Positions 34,035 through 40,337 of a DNA stretch of 64,000 nucleotides are shown one piece after another. Position numbers and translations under genes: made by a program. The notes under the pieces are model-generated. The model was not told the DNA's origin. It did not search any database and saw only the letters and a list, made by a program, of their open reading frames with translations. This stretch comes from RACS-047 sp031553855 (lineage in GTDB: Bacteria; Bacillota; Clostridia; Christensenellales; Pumilibacteraceae), in assembly GCA_031553855.1 (NCBI GenBank), contig JAVBKW010000013.1:1-64000 (forward strand), in the 5' to 3' direction. Every line of letters begins with the position of its first letter. Positions within the stretch are counted from its first letter, which is position 1.

Positions 34035-34673
34035 TCAAAAATATGCCGGTGAAAGTTTTTCAAAGTATTTTTTGCGTACCTGATTCATTCTGCGCCACAC
34101 GGTTGTATTATTTACCTCAAGTATTCTTGCCGTTTCAACAAAAGAAAGACCGCTCATATAGCAAGACAGAGTTTCTTCCTGTCCGGTAGTAAGTTCCATT
34201 TTCGTTATCATTTTATCCGCTACGGTGTAATCCGATAAAGCTTCATTTCCAGTCGGTGCAACAGGTTCGTCACACTCTTTCAGATCGTCGATGCAAATAT
34301 TAGTATAAATTCTGATACGCTCTTTAAATATGTAATTGCCTATAGCACTGTAGCAAGCATACCGTATACTTTTAGCTTTACCGTTTCTGTAATATTCCGA
34401 GTCATCACTTAAACTCATGCCGATATATCCGCATAAAAAGCATATCGCTGTCTGAGCTATATCGTAACCATCAGATAACGGTCTGTTGATGTCTCCGGCA
34501 CGGTTCAAGTCCCGTATCAAGCCGTAATACAAATCGTCCAACGCTCTGCCTGAATAGCGCATAATGATCTTTAGTGTACTGAAAGCCAACAGTTCACCTA
34601 AATGCTTCACCTTGTCGATAGTGATTATTTCATCGACTTCCTTTTGATACACCTGCTTTCTTTCTTCTTTCAT
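34035..34673 (-). CDS. Sigma-like helix-turn-helix regulator of the element
   Basis: A 212-residue protein with a C-terminal helix-turn-helix (LTTGQEETLSCYMSGLSFVETARILEVNNTTVWRRMNQVRKK) of sigma region 4 type. The N-terminal 150 residues are helical and resemble small sigma-like proteins of integrative elements, but I cannot name the family. Transcribed opposite to rep, with the stops facing each other 89 bp apart. GGAGG precedes ATG 34673, and the long inverted repeat B overlaps its leader, so that structure may control it. Confidence 0.65.
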   Translation of the reverse strand: MKEERKQVYQKEVDEIITIDKVKHLGELLAFSTLKIIMRYSGRALDDLYYGLIRDLNRAGDINRPLSDGYDIAQTAICFLCGYIGMSLSDDSEYYRNGKAKSIRYACYSAIGNYIFKERIRIYTNICIDDLKECDEPVAPTGNEALSDYTVADKMITKMELTTGQEETLSCYMSGLSFVETARILEVNNTTVWRRMNQVRKKYFEKLSPAYF

Positions 34674-34685
34674 TTGTTTATTCCT

Positions 34686-34936
34686 CCGAATTTATTTCGC
34701 CTTTTGGCAAAGGGAAAACATCAGAGGGAGCAGCCGTTGTCAACGCTTAACTATAAAATGGAATACCTTTAAGGAAAAAATATTGCATTGTATTAAGGCA
34801 ATAAATAAAAAAGTAGTAGAGCCGTAATTAAACTCTACTATTTTTATTTACTATAAATTTTCAGCGACATTTTTTCCCGTTGACAGCGGATGATCCATCT
34901 GATACCCTTTGAACCCAAAAGGCAAATCAAATTCGG
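34686..34936. repeat. Long imperfect inverted repeat B
   Basis: CCGAATTT...GCCTTTTGG on the left matches CCAAAAGGC...AAATTCGG on the right; further in, GTTGTCAACG faces CGTTGACAGC, and GGAAAAAATATTGC faces GCGACATTTTTTCCC. The plan and the inner TTGAC and GAAAAA boxes resemble inverted repeat A at 14515-14712, as if two diverged copies of one structure. Confidence 0.55.
34814..34845. terminator. Terminator-like hairpin inside inverted repeat B
   Basis: TAGTAGAG (34814-34821) pairs with CTCTACTA (34833-34840), flanked by A-run and TTTTT, so it could work in either direction. Confidence 0.5.
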
Positions 34937-34984
34937 AGATACTGCGCAATATTATTGACAAATTATAGAATTTTGACAAAACAC

Positions 34985-35013
34985 TTGCAAATGTATGTTA
35001 TTTGTGATACAAT
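34985..35013 (+). promoter_or_regulatory. Promoter of the toxin-antitoxin operon
   Basis: TTGCAA (34985-34990), 17-bp spacer, TACAAT (35008-35013). The start would lie near 35020, about 24 nt before ATG 35044. Confidence 0.5.
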
Positions 35014-35043
35014 TAGCATAGAATAATAGTGGAGGTAATGAAA

Positions 35044-35325
35044 ATGGCAAAGACAGATACAATGTATATGAGAATCGATCCAAAGTTGAAGAGTGATGCC
35101 GAGGCTATTTTATCAAGACTTGGTCTAACGTCTAACGATGCAATCAATGTTTTTCTTAATCAGGTGGTTCTACAGCGCGGCTTGCCTTTTGAAATAAAAA
35201 TGCCGCCAATGACCAAGGCGGAAGCTGAGGCCATATTCTTTGATAAAATCAAGGAAGCAGAAGAATCGTTTGCAACTGAGCCGAGTATGACGATCGATGA
35301 ATTAGAAGCAAAGCTGGGAGTATAG
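35044..35325 (+). CDS. RelB/DinJ-family antitoxin
   Basis: A 93-residue protein with the ribbon-helix-helix start typical of RelB/DinJ (MYMRIDPKLKSDAEAILSRLGLTSNDAINVFLNQVV), which binds operator DNA as a dimer, and a C-terminal acidic tail (TIDELEAKLGV) that wraps the toxin. It neutralises the toxin encoded 2 bp downstream and usually represses its own operon. I chose ATG 35044, 8 nt after GGAGG; two earlier in-frame starts (35029, 35038) sit on or too near that site. Confidence 0.88.
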   Translation: MAKTDTMYMRIDPKLKSDAEAILSRLGLTSNDAINVFLNQVVLQRGLPFEIKMPPMTKAEAEAIFFDKIKEAEESFATEPSMTIDELEAKLGV

Positions 35326-35327
35326 GA

Positions 35328-35663
35328 GTGAAGTATACATTAGAAATACCGCAGATTGTTTATCGTGATATCGCACAAATAGAAACGTACATTGCATTAG
35401 ATAAGCCAAGCGCGGCGAAGAAAGTCGTTAAGAGGATAACAACGGCTATTAGAAAACTGCCTGAAAATCCGTATATATCTTTTGAACTTAGTAAAAAATT
35501 TGGTGTAGATACGGACTTGCTTGGTCGCCTCGTAAAACCCTACATAGTTATTCATGACGTTAAAAAGACAAAAATTAAAGTTTATCGTGTTTTTGATTGT
35601 AGAAGCGACTATTTATCAGCACTTGGTTTGGCAAATGAAATGAATGATATTGATGACGAATAA
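35328..35663 (+). CDS. RelE/ParE-family toxin
   Basis: A 111-residue toxin of the RelE/ParE fold: helical N-terminus (AQIETYIALDKPSAAKKVVKRITTAIRKL) and C-terminal strands (RLVKPYIVIHDVKKTKIKVYRVFDCRSDY). RelE-type members cut mRNA in the ribosome and ParE-type members poison gyrase; sequence alone does not decide. It starts at GTG 35328, with AGGAG overlapping the end of the antitoxin gene, so the pair is translated together. In a mobile element, such a pair would stabilise inheritance. Confidence 0.85.
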   Translation: MKYTLEIPQIVYRDIAQIETYIALDKPSAAKKVVKRITTAIRKLPENPYISFELSKKFGVDTDLLGRLVKPYIVIHDVKKTKIKVYRVFDCRSDYLSALGLANEMNDIDDE

Positions 35664-35686
35664 ATGAAAAATGATTGATTTTTACG

Positions 35687-35715
35687 AAAACGCACTCATA
35701 AAAGGGTGTGTTTTT
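35687..35715 (+). terminator. Terminator of the toxin-antitoxin operon
   Basis: AAAACGCACTC pairs with GGGTGTGTTTT around ATAAAA, ending in a T-run. Confidence 0.65.
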
Positions 35716-35783
35716 GTATATAAATAGAGGATGTTAACGGAGTAATTATTTTATATATGGGTGAATTTTATTTGCGTCTAACA

Positions 35784-36203
35784 TTAATTTTTTGTGTTTG
35801 CTCGAAACTCCGGTTGTGGTTCAGCAGCTTTCAGATCAAAAAGCATGATGCGTTCTTCGGAAAAGAAAGTGCCGTTGACTTTATAACGAACTTCCGGATC
35901 CCAATCTGAGGCAAGGTTTCGCACGATACTTCTCAGCGTGTTTGAATTAAGACTTACACCGGATTTTTGATCATTCTTGGCTTTTGCGAATTTGTAAGCT
36001 TTGTCGCTGTCTTGTCTGCATGCTTGTATCGCAAAAATTTTTTCCGAGCGGTCCATCATGATTTTCACATACTGAGGATAGCCTAAATCCTCGACGGTAC
36101 GCCTTGAAAAAGTCAATCCGGTCAGGTTTACATAAAGCTCTGCGGCACCTTGAACGGATAAATCGATTGTCTCAAAATTCAAGTCTTTTAAATTGTAATT
36201 CAT
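35784..36203 (-). CDS. Hypothetical protein paired with serine recombinase
   Basis: A 139-residue protein without signal or membrane segment (MNYNLKDLNFETIDLSVQGAAELYV at the start). It is mixed alpha/beta with a FSRRTVEDLGYPQYVKIMMD segment; I recognise no named domain. AGGAG precedes its ATG, and it starts 17 bp after the end of the serine recombinase gene in the same direction, so the two form an operon. Small partner proteins beside recombinases can set direction or activity, but that is only a suggestion. Confidence 0.6.
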   Translation of the reverse strand: MNYNLKDLNFETIDLSVQGAAELYVNLTGLTFSRRTVEDLGYPQYVKIMMDRSEKIFAIQACRQDSDKAYKFAKAKNDQKSGVSLNSNTLRSIVRNLASDWDPEVRYKVNGTFFSEERIMLFDLKAAEPQPEFRANTKN

Positions 36204-36220
36204 ATTTTTTCTCCTGTTTA

Positions 36221-37381
36221 TTATAATTTTTTAAATATTTCGGTAACATCCGCCGGACTCCATTTAGGATCGATAACTATAAAACCTTTAAGTGTGCCGT
36301 TTTTAACATGTGTTAAATACAATCTTTGCGTAAAGCCTGACAGCGACTTTGACCCGCCTTTTTTGCGTAGCACCTTTCGTTGGGCTTGAGTCCAACGTTC
36401 ACGCGGGATAATCGGAATATGAGAGTTTTTAATATAATATTGTGCTAATTGACCTGTGTTTCGCTTGGATTTATGTGAAAAGCAATCTACAGTATAGGTT
36501 TTTTGCATTAGGCAATCGCCGCAATATTTTTCATTTCGTAAGATGCCGGTCACGGCTTGGGATCGCCACGTATTGTTGCCCATTACGGTCGGTATGCGTG
36601 CTTCGGTTAATTTATGAGCTATTTCGCTCGGACTGAAATCTTCTAAATAAGAATCATAAATATAGCGTATGATTTCGGCTTCCTCCGGCACTATAAAGAC
36701 TTTTCCGAAGCGGTCTTTATCGTATCCCAAAAGATTATGTGTGGAAAGCCTTACGATACCTTTTTTTGCCCGAGCGATAAATGCCCATTTGATGGATTCG
36801 CTTTTCTTAATGGATTCTTCTTGCGCGATAAGACTTAAAACGCCCAGAGTAAATTCATTTTTACTATCCAAGGTATTGAGATTTTCGGTTTCGAAATATA
36901 CTCCGACAGGCGGATCACATTCTTTCAACTCACGAATAACGGCTAAACAATCACGGGTATTGCGCGCAAAACGACTGACGCTTTTTGTAATAATCAAGTC
37001 GATTTTTCTGGCATGGCAGTCATTTATCATTTGCTGAAATCCTATACGGTTTTTAATAGATGTGCCGGATATACCTTCATCGGAATAAATTGAGACCAAC
37101 TCCCACAATGGATTATTTTTTATGTATTCGAGATAGTATTGGCATTGCAATTCAAAGCTGCCGGCTTGCGCTTCCTCAAGAGTACTGACACGGCAATATG
37201 CGGCTGTTTTAATAAGCGGGGGTTTTTCAGCTTGTTTGCTGGTTTTAGGCGGGATGAATATAACCTCTGCGTCTGCTGAATATCCGGCACGGATCCGCTC
37301 CTTTTCAGCATTCCTAAGACTTTGGTTTTTCTCGGTCTTTTTCCATTTTTTTATTTTGCCTTTTTCAAGGTTTTTAGTTAT
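36221..37381 (-). CDS. Second serine recombinase, start codon reads ATA
   Basis: The reading frame is open from ATA 37379-37381 to the stop, 386 codons. It holds the complete resolvase N-terminus with catalytic Ser66 in AAYCRVSTLEEA, the SVSRFARNTRD helix region and a recombinase domain (HNLLGYDKD...). No ATG, GTG or TTG lies in frame between the expected start and TTG 37150. AAGGAG lies 8 nt before the ATA, exactly where a start codon belongs, so ATG probably mutated to ATA. Starting at TTG 37150 would remove the catalytic serine. The protein lacks the zinc ribbon and coiled coil of the larger integrase. It is either poorly expressed from ATA or silenced; a sequencing error cannot be excluded. 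Confidence 0.75.
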   Translation of the reverse strand: MTKNLEKGKIKKWKKTEKNQSLRNAEKERIRAGYSADAEVIFIPPKTSKQAEKPPLIKTAAYCRVSTLEEAQAGSFELQCQYYLEYIKNNPLWELVSIYSDEGISGTSIKNRIGFQQMINDCHARKIDLIITKSVSRFARNTRDCLAVIRELKECDPPVGVYFETENLNTLDSKNEFTLGVLSLIAQEESIKKSESIKWAFIARAKKGIVRLSTHNLLGYDKDRFGKVFIVPEEAEIIRYIYDSYLEDFSPSEIAHKLTEARIPTVMGNNTWRSQAVTGILRNEKYCGDCLMQKTYTVDCFSHKSKRNTGQLAQYYIKNSHIPIIPRERWTQAQRKVLRKKGGSKSLSGFTQRLYLTHVKNGTLKGFIVIDPKWSPADVTEIFKKL

Positions 37382-37530
37382 AAATAGCGCTCCTTTAATT
37401 TATTATTTTTATAAGTATCTAATTTATATAAAAGCTTGTCAATATTCTAATCAATATAAAAAACGTGATTTGACGGATTTGCGCAAAATTGTTGTTGCAG
37501 CCTTTATTTTGTTATAGACTTCAAGTATTA

Positions 37531-38295
37531 ATGTCAGGTAAAGTGCGATTTGAAGATATAGCAAAGCTTATAGTGTTTAATAAATCCGAAGTGATTGATT
37601 GGTTTTGCTCGGAGGCTGAGTTTCGCTATTTCATAGAGAAACTCATAGGCGCAGGGTTGATACGGCGTGTCCGACGTGATATGTATGCGATTATCGATTC
37701 TGTTTCCGGAAAAATATATGCGGATAGTTTTATGATAGCATCAAAAATAAGCGCCGGAGCATATATGATTATGCACAGCGCATTAGCGTATCATTATTTT
37801 GATTTAGCAGAAAAACATTCACCTGTAACAGTTGCAGATGATAAAAAGTTTAGATCTTTTATATTTGACGGAATTAAGTACAGTTACATAAAAAGCCCGA
37901 TTTGTGGTTTTGTTGATAAAATAGATAATGGTGCGATTTCGGTAACAAGCAAAGAACGGACAATAATTGATTGTATAGCATGTATGAATCGTCTTGGTGG
38001 CGTGCAAAGGCTTTTCGGTATTCTCTGCACCTTGCCGTTCTTAGATGAAAAACAACTGACAGACTGCTTGACTGAATACAGTCGGAAAGGGCTTTATAAA
38101 AAGGCGGGATATTTATTTTGGTATTTCCAAAAACGTTTGAACTTGTCGGACGCTTTTTTTGATTTTTGCAAAGAGCATATGAATAAAAGCGTTATTGAAT
38201 ATCTTACGATAGAATATCGTCCAAAAAGTGTGCTGCAAAAAGAATGGGCATTGATGGCTCCGTCATATGTTGATTTGCTTGACGGTATTAAATGA
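37531..38295 (+). CDS. Orphan AbiEi-like protein
   Basis: A 254-residue protein with an N-terminal winged-helix-like region (FEDIAKLIVFNKSEVIDWFCSEAEFRYFIEKLIGAGLIRRVRRDMYAII) and a central segment (KSPICGFVDKIDNGAISVTSKERTIIDCIACMNRLGG) typical of AbiEi antitoxins and their relatives. AbiEi normally pairs with the nucleotidyltransferase toxin AbiEii; no such gene follows before the element end 105 bp downstream. It may act as a stand-alone regulator or be left from a deleted pair. The start is uncertain because no ribosome binding site is clear; a TTG at 37489 would add 14 residues. Confidence 0.6.
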   Translation: MSGKVRFEDIAKLIVFNKSEVIDWFCSEAEFRYFIEKLIGAGLIRRVRRDMYAIIDSVSGKIYADSFMIASKISAGAYMIMHSALAYHYFDLAEKHSPVTVADDKKFRSFIFDGIKYSYIKSPICGFVDKIDNGAISVTSKERTIIDCIACMNRLGGVQRLFGILCTLPFLDEKQLTDCLTEYSRKGLYKKAGYLFWYFQKRLNLSDAFFDFCKEHMNKSVIEYLTIEYRPKSVLQKEWALMAPSYVDLLDGIK

Positions 38296-38384
38296 TGAAA
38301 AAAAGAGTGTCTTTTATTTTAACATTATATCTTGTGTCTCATTTATGAAAAACACTACATATTGTATATTATACACCAATAAAT

Positions 38385-38404
38385 AATGGCTTAATAGAAC
38401 TGCA
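38385..38404 (+). other. Right attachment site (attR)
   Basis: The arm AATGGCTTAATA (38385-38396), GAA and CTGCA (38400-38404) precede resumed collagen codons. The arm is the exact inverted copy of that in attL. Confidence 0.7.
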
Positions 38405-38587
38405 TCCACAGGCGCAACGGGAGCAACAGGCGCAACCGGGGCAACAGGAGCAACCGGGGCAACAGGAGCAACCGGGGCAACAGGAGCAACCGGGACAGAC
38501 GGAGTAGACGGCGCAACCGGAGCAACAGGAGCCACAGGAGCCACAGGCGCAGTCATTTATCCACAACTTAAAAAACAGAAAAAATAA
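38402..38587 (+). pseudogene. Detached 3' part of the collagen-like gene
   Basis: From GCA 38402 the plus strand reads A-S-T-G-A-T-G-A-T and continues in Gly-X-Thr triplets, ending VIYPQLKKQKK and TAA 38585-38587. There is no start codon or ribosome binding site. The frame fits that of the 5' part exactly when both are joined at CTGCA. Translation is not expected while the element is inserted. A minus-strand PVAPVAP reading frame here is only its shadow. Confidence 0.8.
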
Positions 38588-38764
38588 TAGTAAAAATAGT
38601 GAAAAAAGCTCCATTGATATAGCTTTTGGCGATATGTAAAAAAGGTTAGGCTGAAAAAACTGCAGATTATGAAAAAAACGGCCTGATTTTTTATAAGTAT
38701 TATATAATAAAATAAATATTATGGGATTTGATAACGCACTAATAACTTGAAAGAGGAGAGCCAA

Positions 38765-39622
38765 ATGAAAAAAAGCGCGTCCATACTTTTAATAGCCTTT
38801 ATTATCTGCATTTCAATTTCCGGACTTATAGCTTGCAGAAAAACTAATGATAAGTATGAGCTTTTACCTTCCAATAATGCGACATTATCTTATAATAGCT
38901 ATGACGTAACTTTTAACGCGCTTAAAGACGGAAGAAAGATTTCCGGATTCGCGCTCGTGCCAAAGGACTATCAGGGCACTCTGCCCGCAATAATTTTAAG
39001 CCACGGTTATTCTGCAATAGGTCAGCATTTGATTTATAAAGCGCGTTCTTTTGCGGAGTTGGGATTTGCAAGCTTTGTTTATGATTTTTGCGGCGGATCG
39101 GACCATTCTAAAAGTGACGGAAAAATGAGTGAAATGACGATCGATACGGAAAAAGACGATCTGAATGAAATATTAAAATGTGTAAAACGCAAAAAAAATA
39201 TAAATAAAATATTTTTGTACGGAGAAAGTCAAGGCGGTTTGATCTCAACGCTTTTAGCTTCTGACAGGCCGAAAGAAATTGCGGGAATGATTTTGTTATA
39301 TCCTGCGTTTAACGGCCCCGATGCGGCATACAGATATTATGAAACAGGTAATCATATTTTAAACGCGAGTACGGCTTATATTGAAAATGCCTATTCTTAT
39401 TATGGAAAAATGAATGAAATTTTTGAAAAGTGTACAGTAAAAACACTTATCTTCCACGGAGACCAGGATGAGCTGGTCAGCATCGATTATTCCACCCATG
39501 CGGTCACAAGGTTTCCCGATGCGGAACTCGTAATGTTTTCCGGATCCGGGCATGGGTTTGGAAGAGAACAAACTGAAGAACTGTTACAACGTTCCGAAAG
39601 CTTTCTATCGGCTCTTTTGTAA
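38765..39622 (+). CDS. Lipoprotein alpha/beta hydrolase
   Basis: A 285-residue secreted lipoprotein (lipobox GLIAC) with an alpha/beta-hydrolase fold. The triad is visible: nucleophile Ser155 in YGESQGG, Asp235 in DQDELVS and His263 in GSGHGFG; the oxyanion region is LSHGYS. The family includes esterases and peptidases of the dienelactone-hydrolase/BAAT type; acyl- or acetyl-ester removal from glycans outside the cell is possible given the neighbourhood. The start is fixed by AGAGGAG before ATG 38765. It lies just outside the element, 177 bp after the collagen fragment. Confidence 0.82.
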   Translation: MKKSASILLIAFIICISISGLIACRKTNDKYELLPSNNATLSYNSYDVTFNALKDGRKISGFALVPKDYQGTLPAIILSHGYSAIGQHLIYKARSFAELGFASFVYDFCGGSDHSKSDGKMSEMTIDTEKDDLNEILKCVKRKKNINKIFLYGESQGGLISTLLASDRPKEIAGMILLYPAFNGPDAAYRYYETGNHILNASTAYIENAYSYYGKMNEIFEKCTVKTLIFHGDQDELVSIDYSTHAVTRFPDAELVMFSGSGHGFGREQTEELLQRSESFLSALL

Positions 39623-40337
39623 AAAAATTTTAGGGCATAAGGGGCTGTAAAATATTCCATATGACTATAAACGGCATCTTTTAGGCTATAAAACGTCTTC
39701 TTTTCTTGTCGATAGCTATGCCCAGCCGCAAAACAAGCCATTTTCTATTTCTAAAATTTGCTCGTATATAGTCTATCATAAGATTTTCAGAGGTAATAGG
39801 AATATGCTGTATAAATAAACTTTACGTTATCATGAAAAAACCCCGCTTTCAAAGCGGGAACGGTTCGCTAGGCTCTTTTTTAAATTATTAGCGATATCTC
39901 TCATTAAGCTAAAAATATCAATAATAGCCTTTTGATCAAGAAGCATTCATAAGAGGTGAGTGAGTTCATTGCTTGAGAGAAATGCGACCGCCATTAGTTA
40001 TAAATCCTGTAGCCATCATTTTTTATGAACGACTGGCAAAGAGAACGGACTCAGGGCTTTGGACTGAATGGTAAACCTTTGCATTTCCTTAAAGTAAGAT
40101 TTATAAATGGAAGTATTGCAGCAAAATTAATTCGTATAACTTTTGCCATTATTTTTTTTAATTTATAAATTATTTATTTTCAATTCTAAGATTTTGTGTC
40201 AATTCAAACAAAAATATAAGGTTGCGTTCAAAAAATGCAAGAATAAGCGAAGATGCTTGAAAAAAAAATATAGTATGTCATAATTATTTTAAGTAAAATG
40301 TATAAATGCCTTAGTGTCAATATTTGTTTGAGAATCA
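39623..40337. other. 715-bp intergenic region
   Basis: No supported gene. It contains a minus-strand terminator-like hairpin (39835-39858), the separated palindromic words AGGGCATA (near 39634) and TATGCCC (near 39717), and a weak promoter-like pair TTGAAA...TAATTA (40257-40286, 18-bp spacer) before the GH78 gene. The rest is AT-rich without clear structure. Confidence 0.5.
39835..39858 (-). terminator. Terminator-like hairpin on the minus strand
   Basis: CCCGCTTT and AAAGCGGG form the stem; read on the minus strand, TTTTTT follows. No minus-strand gene lies close by, so it may belong to an unseen transcript or a lost gene. Confidence 0.5.

Larger units (their letters stand above)
34674..35043. 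other. Divergent region between sigma-like gene and RelBE
   Basis: No gene is seen in these 370 bp. The stretch contains inverted repeat B, an internal terminator-like hairpin and the promoter of the toxin-antitoxin operon. Confidence 0.6.
12248..38404. mobile_element. Serine-integrase mobile element inserted in the collagen-like gene
   Basis: The boundaries are the two CTGCA copies at 12248-12252 and 38400-38404, a unit of 26,152 bp. Evidence for insertion: the collagen-like gene is interrupted and its halves rejoin in frame exactly at CTGCA. The inner flanks TATTAAGCCATT (12257-12268) and AATGGCTTAATA (38385-38396) are perfect inverted copies. A large serine recombinase lies directly inside the left end. 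Contents: integrase, DUF6870-like gene, fructan operon, regulators, HUH-helicase Rep, RelBE, second serine recombinase, AbiEi-like gene. No relaxase or conjugation gene was found, so self-transfer is unlikely from this sequence. It could be mobilised by other means or be a decayed integrative element. Excision and transfer are inference. Confidence 0.8.

Noticed and set aside
12248..38404. Conjugative element (ICE) with transfer genes
   Set aside because: No relaxase, coupling protein or type IV secretion gene was found among the reading frames; the HUH protein is a rolling-circle Rep with a helicase and not a relaxase.
38314..38764. Minus-strand frames over the collagen fragment
   Set aside because: They mirror the same repeat DNA in reverse and cross the attachment site; no ribosome binding site was seen.
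39634..39725. Mobile repeat marked by AGGGCATA and TATGCCC
   Set aside because: The matching words are short and the interior arms do not pair convincingly.
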